Assembly: GCA_964623815.1 (NCBI GenBank)
Contig: CAZUVR010000016.1
Location: 1-64,000, forward strand
Reading direction: 5' to 3'
Length of the DNA: 64,000 bases
From: Chroococcopsis sp964623815
GTDB lineage: Bacteria > Cyanobacteriota > Cyanobacteriia > Cyanobacteriales > Microcystaceae
Shown: positions 32,470 to 42,371 of the stretch, in pieces
Numbering within the stretch: the stretch's first letter is position 1
How the letters are laid out: the number at the start of each line of letters is the position of its first letter
Translations under genes and position numbers: made by a program
Notes under the pieces: generated by a model
Told to the model about the DNA's origin: nothing
Databases searched by the model: none
The model's input: the letters and a program-made list of their open reading frames with translations, nothing else

Positions 32470-34065
32470 ATGGAAATTGCGAAAATCGATCGAACCGCTG
32501 GCCTAATTCTTCTCTGGGGCTTTCTCTTCCGTCTGTTTGTAGCCTTCTGGCTCTATCCCGGTTACGATGAAGCCTATTACTACATCTATAGCCATCAATT
32601 GGCCTGGAGCTATTTTGACCACCCGCTTCTAGTCGCCCTATCTACCGGTTTGGGTACTTGGATTACCGGGGTGGTGAATCAATTTACCATCCGTTGGGGA
32701 GTATTACTGCTCTATACGGGTAGTCTCTGGTTACTTTACCTAACAGCTTTAAAACTATTTAACTTGCGAACAGCCCGATTAACTTTACTGATTGCCAGCC
32801 TCAATCCGGTATTCGCGATCGTTTTCGGTATCCTAACTTTACCGGATGCTCCTTTAATTTTCTTCTGGTCGGCTACTGTTTATGTGGCCGCCGTAGAATT
32901 TTTTTGTGGAGGAGAAAAATATATTCCTAGCTATCGCGTCGCGTTAATTGGCTTGTGCGTGGGCTTAGCAGTATTAGGCAAATATCACGGCTTTATCCTG
33001 GGTTTCGGCCTAGTCTTATTCTGCCTGAGCATCCCCCGTTATCGGAGTGTGTTTATTTCCCCTTGGATGGCGCTATCTCTAGGATTATTCTGCCTGTGTT
33101 TATTTCCTATAATTTATTGGAATAGTCAACACGATTGGATTTCTTTTCGGTTTCATCTGGGCGATCGTTTTCAAAAGGGGAATAAATCTTTTAATATCTT
33201 AGGAGTTATTGCTACTTTTGGAATTAACGTAGCGGCGATGTTTCCTACAATCGGGTTGCCTTTATGGTGGGTAAGTTTCCAACGAGTTAAGGAACAGATA
33301 CCGACTTTTTTTTCTTTTAAATCTTTAAGACAAAGAAGCGAATTATTTAATAAACGTTGGTTATTGATCTGTGTATCACTGCCTTTAATTCTATTTATGC
33401 TTTACACCAGCGCCTACCATTATTTAGCCCCGAGTTGGATTCTTCCTGGTTTCTGGTCTTTAACTATTTTATTGGGGGAAAAAGCGGCGGAGTGCCAAGA
33501 GCGATCGCACTCTAAAGTAAAACGGTGGTTAAAGTATTCGGGTATAACGATTCTGACCTTATTACTAATAACTCTAGCCCATCTCAATCTCGGCGTATTT
33601 CAAAAGCCAGGTCAATATTCTATCTTTGGTGGGTTAGTTTCTCCGAAACAAGATCCTTCTAATGAGGTGGTAGATATAGAACAATTACAGAGGGCTTTTA
33701 AAGAAGATACTGTTTTAGCCTCAGCCTTGAGTAATTCTCAATTTATTTTTACCCATCTCTATTTATTAGGCGGTTGGTTCGATATGGCGTTACGTCCAGT
33801 AAAACCTATTCCCGTAGCTTGTTTTTGTAACGATCAGAGGGGTTTCTCCATTTGGGTTAATCATCAAGATTTGCTGGGTAAAAATGGTTTATTTATGACC
33901 ACAGAAAATTATATTAACGATAATAATTTAACAGAACGTTACCAGGAATATTTTAAAAATTTTCAATACATAGGCACAGTACCGATAAAAAGAGGAGGTG
34001 CGATCTTAACCAAGTTTTATGTTTATCAAGGCACTAACTTACTGAAAGCCTATCCGTCAGATTAG
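32470..34065 (+). CDS. GT39-family membrane glycosyltransferase
   Basis: The 531-residue membrane protein has about ten to twelve helices. Near its start, FVAFWLYPGYDEAYYYIYSH contains the catalytic-type DE pair, and HPLLVALSTGLGTWI follows; both match the ArnT/PMT-like GT39 fold, which takes sugar from a polyprenyl phosphate carrier. The acceptor is unknown and could be a lipid, glycan or protein. It begins nine bases after the HlyD-type gene, so the pair may act together in envelope or export modification, which is inference. Confidence 0.88.
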   Translation: MEIAKIDRTAGLILLWGFLFRLFVAFWLYPGYDEAYYYIYSHQLAWSYFDHPLLVALSTGLGTWITGVVNQFTIRWGVLLLYTGSLWLLYLTALKLFNLRTARLTLLIASLNPVFAIVFGILTLPDAPLIFFWSATVYVAAVEFFCGGEKYIPSYRVALIGLCVGLAVLGKYHGFILGFGLVLFCLSIPRYRSVFISPWMALSLGLFCLCLFPIIYWNSQHDWISFRFHLGDRFQKGNKSFNILGVIATFGINVAAMFPTIGLPLWWVSFQRVKEQIPTFFSFKSLRQRSELFNKRWLLICVSLPLILFMLYTSAYHYLAPSWILPGFWSLTILLGEKAAECQERSHSKVKRWLKYSGITILTLLLITLAHLNLGVFQKPGQYSIFGGLVSPKQDPSNEVVDIEQLQRAFKEDTVLASALSNSQFIFTHLYLLGGWFDMALRPVKPIPVACFCNDQRGFSIWVNHQDLLGKNGLFMTTENYINDNNLTERYQEYFKNFQYIGTVPIKRGGAILTKFYVYQGTNLLKAYPSD

Positions 34066-34152
34066 TATTTTCGAGAGATGAATATCTTTAATGAGTAGCC
34101 GATTGCCAAAACCTGCTATCTTATGTTGGAGATAACCGATCGTATAAAAGAG

Positions 34153-34875
34153 ATGGCTTATAAGCGAGTATTATTGAAATTAAGCGGAGAGGCCCTTATG
34201 GGCAATCTCGGTTACGGAATCGATCCTATGGTAGTGGCCGACATCGCTCAAGAAATCTCGGAAGTAGTCGGGCAGGGGGTGCAATTAGCCATAGTTGTCG
34301 GTGGCGGTAACATCTTCCGTGGCGTGAAAGCTTCGGCGGCGGGGATGGATCGCGCTACGGCGGATTATGTTGGTATGATTGCTACAGTAATGAATGCCAT
34401 GACTTTGCAAGATGCCCTCGAAAGGATGAATATCCCTACTAGGGTTCTTACCGCGATCGCCATGCAAGAAGTAGCCGAGCCTTATATTCGTAGACGCGCT
34501 ATGCGTCATCTAGAAAAAGGTAGGGTTGTGGTCTTCGGGGCGGGTTCGGGCAACCCCTTCTTTACCACCGACACCACCGCAGCTCTTAGGGCTGCGGAAA
34601 TCGATGCGGAAGTGGTGTTCAAAGCCACTAAGGTCGATGGTGTATATGATTCCGACCCCACTACCAACCCGGGGGCCCGCCGCTTCCGCAGTCTTACCTA
34701 CGGTCATGTATTGGCACACGATCTTAAGGTGATGGATGCTACGGCGATCGCTCTCTGCAAAGAAAATAATATCCCTATCATGGTTTTCGATTTATCGGTT
34801 CGAGGTAACATCGTTCGAGCCATTCAAGGTGAACCTGTTGGAACAATTGTCGGAGGTTTGTGTGAAGTTAGCTGA
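34153..34875 (+). CDS. pyrH: UMP kinase
   Basis: The enzyme makes UDP from UMP and ATP in pyrimidine synthesis. ATG 34153 gives the conserved start MAYKRVLLKLSGEALMG; a frame from 34123 would add ten residues with no support. VVGGGNIFRG and VVFGAGSGNPFFTTDTTAALRA are the family motifs (amino acid kinase fold). The product is 240 residues. Its last codons overlap the frr start, the classic pyrH-frr arrangement. Confidence 0.96.
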   Translation: MAYKRVLLKLSGEALMGNLGYGIDPMVVADIAQEISEVVGQGVQLAIVVGGGNIFRGVKASAAGMDRATADYVGMIATVMNAMTLQDALERMNIPTRVLTAIAMQEVAEPYIRRRAMRHLEKGRVVVFGAGSGNPFFTTDTTAALRAAEIDAEVVFKATKVDGVYDSDPTTNPGARRFRSLTYGHVLAHDLKVMDATAIALCKENNIPIMVFDLSVRGNIVRAIQGEPVGTIVGGLCEVS

Positions 34876-35410
34876 GATTAAAGACCATATGCAAAAGACC
34901 ATTGAATCAACTCAAAGGTCTTTGAATACCATCCGCACCGGGCGCGCTAATGCTTCTCTATTAGACAGAATCACCGTAGAGTACTACGGTGCGGAAACTC
35001 CCCTAAAATCCCTCGCCACCATCAACACCCCCGATGCTACTACTATCGCCATTCAACCTTTCGATAGAACTAGCATCTCGGCTATTGAAAAGGCTATTTC
35101 TCTGTCCGACATCGGCTTAACCCCTAGTAATGACGGGCAGGTTATCCGTCTCAATATACCCCCCCTAACGAGCGATCGACGTAAGGAATTAGTTAAACTA
35201 GCCGCCAAGCTCGCGGAAGAGGGTAAGGTGGGTATCAGAAATATCCGCCGGGAGGCTATGGACGCGGTGAAGAAACAGGAAAAAAATCACGAAATTTCTG
35301 AAGACGAGTCCCGTGATTTGCAGGAGCAAATTCAAAAAGCCACTGACCAATTTATCAGTAAGATCGATGATCTTCTTACTGCTAAAGAAAAAGATATTAC
35401 CACCGTCTAG
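34862..35410 (+). CDS. frr: Ribosome recycling factor
   Basis: The 182-residue factor splits post-termination ribosomes with EF-G. GTG 34862 is the start: it gives MKLAEIKDHMQKTIESTQ, has a GGAGG ribosome site, and overlaps the end of pyrH by 14 bases. RTGRANASLLDRITVEYYGA and VIRLNIPPLTSDRRKELVK are the family signature. The two genes are translationally coupled. Confidence 0.96.
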   Translation: MKLAEIKDHMQKTIESTQRSLNTIRTGRANASLLDRITVEYYGAETPLKSLATINTPDATTIAIQPFDRTSISAIEKAISLSDIGLTPSNDGQVIRLNIPPLTSDRRKELVKLAAKLAEEGKVGIRNIRREAMDAVKKQEKNHEISEDESRDLQEQIQKATDQFISKIDDLLTAKEKDITTV

Positions 35411-35445
35411 AGGAGCGAGTGAAGAGTAGTGAGGGCCTGCCTTCA

Positions 35446-37191
35446 CTACTCCCCACTCCTTACTCTCTCTTCTCTCTTTTGATTTTCTATGATGATACGC
35501 TGTTGCGCTTTCTCATTCATTCCTCGGGTATAAAACCGGAATGTATTGCGACCCGATTTTTTACTCGAATACATGGCTGTATCGGCATTACGCATTAACA
35601 GGCTTATATCCTTACCATCTTCAGGATAAATGGTTATGCCTATACTAGCGGAGATGAATACTTCTTCTCCGAGAAGATTAAAGGGCATTTTTAAAGCTGT
35701 AAGAATTTTATTCGCTATAATTTCACACTGGTTAATGGCAGATAAATTACTGATGATAACTAGAAACTCATCTCCCCCAAGACGCGCTACTGTATCGCTT
35801 TTTCGTAAGCAGTTCATCAAGCGAACCGAAGCTAATTGAAGTAGGTGATCGCCGTATTCATGGCCTAAAGTATCATTAACATTTTTAAATTTATCCAGAT
35901 CGATAAACATTACCGCTACCCGCTCGGCTTCTCTTTCGCAAAGGTGAATCGCTTGTCGCAGTCTATCCATCGCTAAAAATCGATTAGGTAAACTGGTTAG
36001 CGCGTCATAATTAGCCTGGTATGATAAAAGAGCGTCGCTCTCTTTGCGGTTAGTAATATTTTCTTTTACCGCTACGAAATGAGTGATTATTCCTTCTTCG
36101 TTCTTCAGTGGTGAGATCGATACTTGTTCCCAAAATAATTCCCCGTTTTTCTTTTTGTTTAAAAATTCCCCGCTCCATTCCCGTCCACTTAATAAAGTCT
36201 GCCACAGTTCCCGATAGATTTTTTCGGGCGTGTGCCCTGATTTTAAAATGCTAGGTTTTTTTCCCTTAACTTCTTCCCATGTATAACCCGTAAGTTCTTG
36301 AAATTTACTATTAACGTATTCGATATTACCCTTGGCATCGGTGATTACGATAGAAATCGGACTTTGTTCGGAAGCTTGGACGAGAAGTTTTAATTTTTGC
36401 TCTAATTGTTTAAATTCGGTAATATCATTTAAGTAAACTAAATAGGCTATCTCTTGTTCCCAAAAAATTTCCGAGGCTCGCATTCTTACGATTCTATAAT
36501 TTCCTGTATTTTGAAAAATCTCTACTTCTATAACTTCTTTACTCATTACGGGAATTCCCAAAGATTCACCTATTAATCTAGAGATGGGCTTATCAAATAT
36601 TTGTTCTGCGGCTGGGTTAACAAATAGCACTTTACCCTGTCGATCGATTACCACTAATCCCTCAGCTATTTTATTAAAAATATCTTTTAATATTAAATTT
36701 TGCTTGCTCTCTAGTGAAAGACTTATCCTCTCTTGCTTTTCTGGCTTCTCAACCCTATTCACATTACTAGAATCGCTAAATGTCAATCCATCTACAAAGA
36801 TATTATTTTCATCAGTTTTATTGTTATTTTCTTGAGAAAAATTCTTGATCAAGCAATAATATATATGTTTTTGAAAAAAATTAAAATTACAGGTTTTTTC
36901 TGTCAAATCTATATAAGCTTGATAGTAATCAGATAAATATTGTATGATTTGTTCATGAAATAAATAACAACATTGAAAATTTATTTCTTCATTATTAATC
37001 TTTTTTAATATGCTTTTCAATATAAAATTGGCGACAAGCCATTTATCTACCTGGCAACTATTGCGTAAATTAATCTCGTACTCTTTTTGATAGAATAATG
37101 TGCGATCGCATAACCAGAGATGATGAGTTTGTATCAAGCTATATAAGAGACTTAAATCTTTATCTACGGCTTGCCGATCGGATAGATCCAT
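35446..37191 (-). CDS. PAS-PAS diguanylate cyclase (GGDEF)
   Basis: The 581-residue protein has an N-terminal region with no clear family (about 1-165) and two PAS domains: about 170-265 (GLVVIDRQGKVLFVNPAAEQ) and 270-395 (ISIVITDAKGNIEYVNSKFQ). A GGDEF domain (about 400-570) with ARLGGDEFLVII follows. It should make cyclic di-GMP from GTP in response to a cytosolic signal. There is no EAL domain, receiver or membrane helix. It lies convergent to frr and close to panC/cmk. Confidence 0.92.
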   Translation of the reverse strand: MDLSDRQAVDKDLSLLYSLIQTHHLWLCDRTLFYQKEYEINLRNSCQVDKWLVANFILKSILKKINNEEINFQCCYLFHEQIIQYLSDYYQAYIDLTEKTCNFNFFQKHIYYCLIKNFSQENNNKTDENNIFVDGLTFSDSSNVNRVEKPEKQERISLSLESKQNLILKDIFNKIAEGLVVIDRQGKVLFVNPAAEQIFDKPISRLIGESLGIPVMSKEVIEVEIFQNTGNYRIVRMRASEIFWEQEIAYLVYLNDITEFKQLEQKLKLLVQASEQSPISIVITDAKGNIEYVNSKFQELTGYTWEEVKGKKPSILKSGHTPEKIYRELWQTLLSGREWSGEFLNKKKNGELFWEQVSISPLKNEEGIITHFVAVKENITNRKESDALLSYQANYDALTSLPNRFLAMDRLRQAIHLCEREAERVAVMFIDLDKFKNVNDTLGHEYGDHLLQLASVRLMNCLRKSDTVARLGGDEFLVIISNLSAINQCEIIANKILTALKMPFNLLGEEVFISASIGITIYPEDGKDISLLMRNADTAMYSSKKSGRNTFRFYTRGMNEKAQQRIIIENQKREERVRSGE

Positions 37192-37371
37192 AAAATTCCA
37201 AAAACTTTAATATTGTTCAAGTTGTTGCGGAGTTTAAGAGTAACCTATCTGAAGAGTTAAAATGCAACCATCGATAAGGCTTGTATCATGTTATATTCTA
37301 TACAAAAATGTGAACAAACCATCTTTTCTTAAGGAAATTCTTAATAAATTTGAGGGGTTTACTCATCAGGT

Positions 37372-38919
37372 TCATCTATATAGATCTTTATATAAAGAAA
37401 CAATCTTAGCGGTTACTTCTTCGATACTTAAACCATCGGTATTGACCTCGATCGCATCGAAAGCCTTCTTCAAAGGTGCTAGAGTACGATGGCTATCGAA
37501 ATCATCCCGAGTTTGAATATCTTTTTCCAATTGTTCCAAGCGAATATTCTGCCTTCCCTGAGCGATCAAATCGCGTAAACGTCTCCTAGCACGCTCAGAA
37601 ACCGAAGCGGTCAAAAATATCTTCAATTCCGCCTCGGGAAAAACGTTAGTACCTATATCCCTTCCCTCTACCACTATGCCGCCAGATTGCCCTAGCTGTT
37701 GCTGTTGTTTAACAAGGGCGAGCCTCACCGCCTTCTGAGCGGAAACAGGAGAAACGGCTGCAGTAACTTCGGGGGTGCGAATCGCTAACGTCACGTCTTC
37801 CCCGTTGATCGATACCCGGGCTGGCTGAGGGCTATCGGGAGTTGGAATCAATTCGATGCGGGCACCAGCCACCAATTCGGCGATCGCCACCTCATCATCT
37901 ACATCGATTCCCGATTCCAGTACCAACCAAGTTAAAGCCCGATACATGGCTCCCGTATCCAAATACATTAACCCTAAGTCTTTCGCCACCAAACGGGTGA
38001 CGGTGGATTTACCCGCCCCGGCAGGGCCGTCTATGGCGATGATGGGGCGGCGCTGACGCAGGACAATATTATCGATCAGGCGAGTCGAGCCGAGATAAAC
38101 TCCTAAAGCTAATAAACCCCCGTCGCTATCGATAACGGGTAAGGGGGCTAAAGTTTCTGGATGAACTAACTCCACATACTGAGAATGGAGCTGACTATCC
38201 TGCGCCAATTCTTCCCCCACCAAGGCTATCAATTTATCGGAATCCCTTTCCCCTTCCATAAAGGCAGAATGGGCCTTTTGTAAACTGCGGTATAAACGAG
38301 ATGCTCTTTCTCGCTCCTCCCCGGTTAAATATTGATTGCGAGAACTGTAAGCGAGTCCAGATGCTTCCCGTATGGTAGGACAGGCCCTAATCTCTATTGC
38401 TAAATTCAAATCTCTCACTAAAGCCCGAATAATGGCTAACTGTTGCCAATCCTTTTCACCGAAATAAGCAACATCGGGCTTGATAATATTGAAGAGTTTG
38501 GTGACTATCGTAACCACTCCCTGAAAATGTCCGGCACGATGGGGGCCGCAGAGAACTTCATCCATCGCTTTTGGCGGTACTACGGCGGTTTTTATTTTAG
38601 CTTCTCTGGTAGAATCTCCAGTTACGCCCATCTCTTCCGGTGCGGGGGCGAAAATCACATCTACTCCCAAATCTTGGCAAAATTGGCGATCGCTTTCTAG
38701 TTGCCTGGGATACCGGCTCAGATCTTCCCCAGGCTTAAATTGTAAGGGATTGACGAAGATACTCACGACGACGAGATCGGTTTCTCCCCGGGCCCTTTTG
38801 ATCAAACTGCCGTGACCGGTGTGGAGTGCGCCCATCGTCGGTATTAAAGCAACGGTTATCCCATCTTTCAGCTTATCTAAATAGGTTTGTAAACCCGCGA
38901 TCGTCCTGAATAAACGCAC
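37372..38919 (-). CDS. panC/cmk: Bifunctional pantothenate synthetase/cytidylate kinase
   Basis: The 515-residue protein is a fusion characteristic of cyanobacteria. The N-terminal half (about 1-275) is pantoate-beta-alanine ligase with PTMGALHTGHGSLI and VVPPKAMDEVLCGP. The C-terminal half (about 290-510) is CMP kinase with P-loop IDGPAGAGKSTVTRL and GMY-type nucleotide-binding segments. It serves coenzyme A synthesis and nucleotide metabolism. Length and motif order are normal for the fusion. Confidence 0.95.
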   Translation of the reverse strand: MRLFRTIAGLQTYLDKLKDGITVALIPTMGALHTGHGSLIKRARGETDLVVVSIFVNPLQFKPGEDLSRYPRQLESDRQFCQDLGVDVIFAPAPEEMGVTGDSTREAKIKTAVVPPKAMDEVLCGPHRAGHFQGVVTIVTKLFNIIKPDVAYFGEKDWQQLAIIRALVRDLNLAIEIRACPTIREASGLAYSSRNQYLTGEERERASRLYRSLQKAHSAFMEGERDSDKLIALVGEELAQDSQLHSQYVELVHPETLAPLPVIDSDGGLLALGVYLGSTRLIDNIVLRQRRPIIAIDGPAGAGKSTVTRLVAKDLGLMYLDTGAMYRALTWLVLESGIDVDDEVAIAELVAGARIELIPTPDSPQPARVSINGEDVTLAIRTPEVTAAVSPVSAQKAVRLALVKQQQQLGQSGGIVVEGRDIGTNVFPEAELKIFLTASVSERARRRLRDLIAQGRQNIRLEQLEKDIQTRDDFDSHRTLAPLKKAFDAIEVNTDGLSIEEVTAKIVSLYKDLYR

Positions 38920-38998
38920 GGTGAGCGTCCCTCCCGAACCTGCAAAAAATCACCTTCACTAGCTTAGCGTGGTTAGTGGCTAGTGGCTAGTGGTTAGA

Positions 38999-40123
38999 TT
39001 AATACAGTTCGTACTTGATTAAGGTACAGGGAAGGGAGCCGTTATAAACGGGTATGCGGGCGGATGAGCGCAATCCTACCTGTTTAGCTAATTCTTTATT
39101 ACCGGTGAGGATGAAGGCAGTCCAACCCTGAAAACGCTGTTTAAATATATCTCCCATCTGCCTGTAAAACGAGCCGAGAGTTTGAGCGTCGCCTACTCGT
39201 TTCCCGTAGGGAGGGTTACAAAGGATGATTCCCGAATCGGCGGGCGGGTATAAATCTTCTAGGGGCTGACAGGTAAATTTGATTTTATCTTCTAGATGGC
39301 AGAAACCGGCGTTAGTCCAACTCTGCCGGATCATTTTCTCATCAGCGTCGGAGGCGAAAATCGGGGCGGCTAATTCTTGTTTTTGCTCTCGCTCCGCCTC
39401 CTTGATCAACTCCCGCCATAAACTAGAGTCGAAGTCGGGCCAGTTTTCTAAACTGAAACGACGGTACAATCCGGGAGCAACTCCAAGGCTCTTTAGGGCG
39501 GCTTCAATGGCTAAAGTGCCCGAACCACAGCAGGGATCGAGGAAAGCTACATCCGGTGTCCAGCCTGCCATCTCTAATAGAGCTGCGGCTAATGTTTCTT
39601 TTAGGGGTGCGTTGCCCATAGCAGGATGATAACCCCGGCGGTGTAAACTCTCTCCAGAACTATCGAGGCTGATGGTACAGCGATCGCCTTCTATGTGCGC
39701 GTTAATACTAATATCGGCCCACTCTTTATCTACCGACGATCGCTGTCCGGTTTGTTGCCGTTGCTGATCTACGATCGCGTTCTTAATCTGGAGGGCACTG
39801 TAGTGAGTGTGATTCAGGTTCTCGTTAGTCCCCGTACAGTGAACTATTAGAGTTTGTTCGGGGGTTAAATACTGTCGCCAATCGATCCCCCGAACGTTTT
39901 TATACAGTTCTTCTGCATTCTTACAGGCTATCTCTGCAATTGGTACTAAAACCCGAAATATTAACCGTGTCCACAGGTTGGCTTTATAGAGTAATTTTTT
40001 ATCCCCGGAGAATTTAACCCCCGTAAACACCGGCTCTACCTCTGCCGCCCCTAAATTTTGTAACTCTCGGGCGGCAAGGTCTTCTAACCCCCTGGCTGTG
40101 GTAGCGAAATAGGCAGTAGTCAT
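38999..40123 (-). CDS. THUMP-domain RNA methyltransferase (RlmL/YcbY N-like)
   Basis: The 374-residue enzyme has an N-terminal THUMP RNA-binding region (about 1-165) and a class I methyltransferase domain with LDPCCGSGTLAIEAAL and the NPPYGKR adenine-methylation motif. It probably methylates a guanosine in 23S rRNA. ATG 40123 is chosen; TTG 40129 is possible. It has the first half of the E. coli RlmKL fusion only. Confidence 0.88.
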   Translation of the reverse strand: MTTAYFATTARGLEDLAARELQNLGAAEVEPVFTGVKFSGDKKLLYKANLWTRLIFRVLVPIAEIACKNAEELYKNVRGIDWRQYLTPEQTLIVHCTGTNENLNHTHYSALQIKNAIVDQQRQQTGQRSSVDKEWADISINAHIEGDRCTISLDSSGESLHRRGYHPAMGNAPLKETLAAALLEMAGWTPDVAFLDPCCGSGTLAIEAALKSLGVAPGLYRRFSLENWPDFDSSLWRELIKEAEREQKQELAAPIFASDADEKMIRQSWTNAGFCHLEDKIKFTCQPLEDLYPPADSGIILCNPPYGKRVGDAQTLGSFYRQMGDIFKQRFQGWTAFILTGNKELAKQVGLRSSARIPVYNGSLPCTLIKYELY

Positions 40124-40243
40124 AAACAATTAGAAAAGAGTCAAGAGTAGTGAGGAGTGAGTGTGAATTGATATAGTAGCAACCAGCTAGCATATCTTTT
40201 CTTCTCTTCTCTCTTCTCACTACTATCTTACTGCCTACAGTTT

Positions 40244-40879
40244 CTAGCGGCCGAGGACTTCTAATAGAACCGGAGCTACTCCCGATTGAAAGAGACCGAT
40301 AACGCTGGCGGCACCTTTGGAAAGGTCGATGATTCTTCCTCCTGTGTGGGGGCCGCGATCGTTAATTCGTACCACCACAGATCTACCATTTCTCAAGTTC
40401 GTTACTTTGACTCTAGTTCCGAAAGGTAGATACCGATGCGCCGCAGTGAAACCGAAGGCGTTGAAAGATTCCCCGCTCGCGGTACGTCCCCCGTGGAAGC
40501 CTGGCCCGTACCAGGAGGCCATACCTCTCTTATTGGCGATTTGGATCGGTTCTGTGGCCCCGCGATCGCTACTCGTTGCCAATCCCTGTTCCGTTGATGT
40601 TGGCACTTGAGTTTGTGGAAGCGATCGCTCTAAATTTGTTAAAATTTCGTTATCACAGAAGCCTTGAACTTGTGATAAGTTATTGTTAGGCTCTGTTACA
40701 TTATTGGTTTGACAACTCGATAGTTTCGCTATCTGCATGATATTGGAAACGTTTGGTCGAGCGGTAGTAGTGTTCGCTATACTGTTAGCTAGTACCTTTG
40801 TCTGGAAACTAATCAAACTAGCAGTCGTCCCCACTACTGTACTCAGAGTGAGTATAGTGAGTTTAAGTTGTTTTTTCAT
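40244..40879 (-). CDS. rlpA: RlpA-like septal ring lytic transglycosylase/3D-fold protein
   Basis: The start ATG 40879 gives MKKQLKLTILTLSTVVGTTA, a signal peptide, so upstream in-frame codons are not used. The C-terminal double-psi beta-barrel (about 120-210) includes RGMASWYGPGFHGGRTASGE and RVKVTNLRNGRSVVVRIND, with catalytic-type aspartate RINDRGP. RlpA proteins act on peptidoglycan or at the division septum. No SPOR domain is present. A structured 5' leader seems to precede the gene. Confidence 0.88.
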   Translation of the reverse strand: MKKQLKLTILTLSTVVGTTASLISFQTKVLANSIANTTTARPNVSNIMQIAKLSSCQTNNVTEPNNNLSQVQGFCDNEILTNLERSLPQTQVPTSTEQGLATSSDRGATEPIQIANKRGMASWYGPGFHGGRTASGESFNAFGFTAAHRYLPFGTRVKVTNLRNGRSVVVRINDRGPHTGGRIIDLSKGAASVIGLFQSGVAPVLLEVLGR

Positions 40880-40998
40880 AGGCTTTCTCGAGTTTGTTAG
40901 CAGGTCTTCAGCACAAAACTGAGGACTTTGCTGACCTTTATCTTCATCCAATTAGGTGACTATTTCTAGTCTTTTCACAACGTATCACGATTTTTTGG

Positions 40999-41101
40999 GA
41001 GGTTATGCTCTTTGTTTTAATCATTGACGGGGTAATCTATCAAAAATTTATATAACCTCTTGACGCAGGCAGAAAAAGCAATTACTTTGGTGGGTTACCC
41101 C
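40999..41101 (-). promoter_or_regulatory. Structured 5' leader of rlpA, possible pseudoknot
   Basis: On the minus strand four segments occur in the order A (41095-41101), B (41052-41059), A' (41029-41035) and B' (40999-41006). A pairs exactly with A' over 7 bases and B with B' over 8. Because the pairs interlock, the transcript could form an H-type pseudoknot, a form common in regulatory RNAs. The leader continues to 40880 and includes a hairpin near 40900-40935. The rest of 41102-41584 is AT-rich. Confidence 0.35.
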
Positions 41102-41334
41102 ATTTTTTGCCTATAGTAAATCAGTTTTTCCGTGAAAATACTGAATTGGTATAAAATAGAACAGGTACAAAACAAGATTTCAAGAGACTTTGAGAGAATC
41201 AACTCGATTCTCGACACAGTTTCTCCATGCACTAACAAATCATAAAATCAGTATTATCTAATACTAAAAACAAAATTATAGAAAAAAAATACTAATTAAA
41301 CTTAAAGGTAGAGATTGTAATTTACAATAGGGGA

Positions 41335-41366
41335 TTGACATAGAAGAGCCTAGGTACTGATATAAT
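41335..41366 (+). promoter_or_regulatory. Promoter-like boxes in the rlpA/41585 gap
   Basis: ttgaca at 41335-41340 and tataat at 41361-41366 are perfect consensus boxes, but they are 20 bases apart, longer than the usual 16-18. No gene follows on this strand before 41585, so any transcript would be non-coding or antisense. Confidence 0.25.
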
Positions 41367-41584
41367 CGAAAATTATATTATTAATAAGTAAGTTATATAC
41401 TTTGAGGGGGTGCAGGGGAAAAAATCTGGCACACAGAGGCTTGATTTCTTTTTTAAGAATAGAAATATATCGATGGTATAGCCTGCTTAATCGTTATTAA
41501 TCGCTTAATATTGATAAAAATCAATTTTTAAAGCAGATAAAAGTATATAAATTGAGCGAAAAAATTTTGTATTAAAAAATTTTG

Positions 41585-42289
41585 TTAGCGACGACGGCGA
41601 CGGATCACAGTCGGTGCTGAGCGAGAGGGGGGAGTTCTAGCTTCTTTTTTGCCGCCTAGCTCGGTGCTGACGGTTCGGAAAACATCACGGCGCAGGGCGG
41701 GATATTCGCCCACCCAGAGATTAACTTGAGGCAGGTGTACGTCAGAGACTTTGGCAATATTGCTCAAATCTGGGGCCGATGAGAACAATAGAGCCTCGGC
41801 GATCATCCCGGGGCGGATACTTTTATGAACGCGCTCTAGAGGAGCCTGTACGATCGCGCTAAAGCCGGATTGATCCCCTATCTCTATATTGATGCGTCTC
41901 TCACGGTTCTCGATAATTACCAATTCTCCCTGTTTATTAACGCTCTCTTCCTGACCGACATACTCTTCGGTGATGAAAGCGTCAAAAACCCTACCCCGCC
42001 AGAAACCCGCATATTTAAAGCGACGATAGGAACCATTCCGCACACTCGCCCAATATACGGGGGCCCAGAGCCAATACATACCAGCGATAATATCTACTAA
42101 TAACTTTATTGCTAAGAAGTCATCGCCGAATAAATACCCCAAAAGCCAGAAACAGGTGAGGGCGACGAAGGAGATGAGGAAACGGCGTAGAAAAACCGAC
42201 CAACTGCCCCAATAGTAGGCGTACTGGGGGCCGGTAGCGGTTAACGGGATGATTTGCTCGAAGGTTTCGCGGGTGAGGGGAACTAACAT
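41585..42289 (-). CDS. Conserved cyanobacterial membrane protein
   Basis: The 234-residue protein has two membrane helices (about 32-50 and 58-80), a cytosolic or lumenal soluble domain (about 95-200) and a very basic C-terminus (SAPTVIRRRRR). It matches a conserved cyanobacterial family that databases sometimes label 'phosphate ABC transporter permease', a label not supported by its two-helix layout. It is 80 bases behind dapB on the same strand. Confidence 0.75.
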   Translation of the reverse strand: MLVPLTRETFEQIIPLTATGPQYAYYWGSWSVFLRRFLISFVALTCFWLLGYLFGDDFLAIKLLVDIIAGMYWLWAPVYWASVRNGSYRRFKYAGFWRGRVFDAFITEEYVGQEESVNKQGELVIIENRERRINIEIGDQSGFSAIVQAPLERVHKSIRPGMIAEALLFSSAPDLSNIAKVSDVHLPQVNLWVGEYPALRRDVFRTVSTELGGKKEARTPPSRSAPTVIRRRRR

Positions 42290-42371
42290 ACACAGGGAAT
42301 CGGGAATTGGGAGTCGGAGTCGCGGAGAAAGCTATCTTCAAACAAAGTTATAAGAGAAGAGCGATAAACAG

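Noticed and set aside
34736..34861. Longer N-terminus for frr
   Set aside because: The extension overlaps pyrH deeply and does not match the family; GTG 34862 has a ribosome site and gives the usual start.
40880..41110. c-di-AMP (ydaO-type) riboswitch upstream of rlpA
   Set aside because: The context fits but the conserved sequence blocks of that class were not seen; only an unnamed possible pseudoknot is reported.
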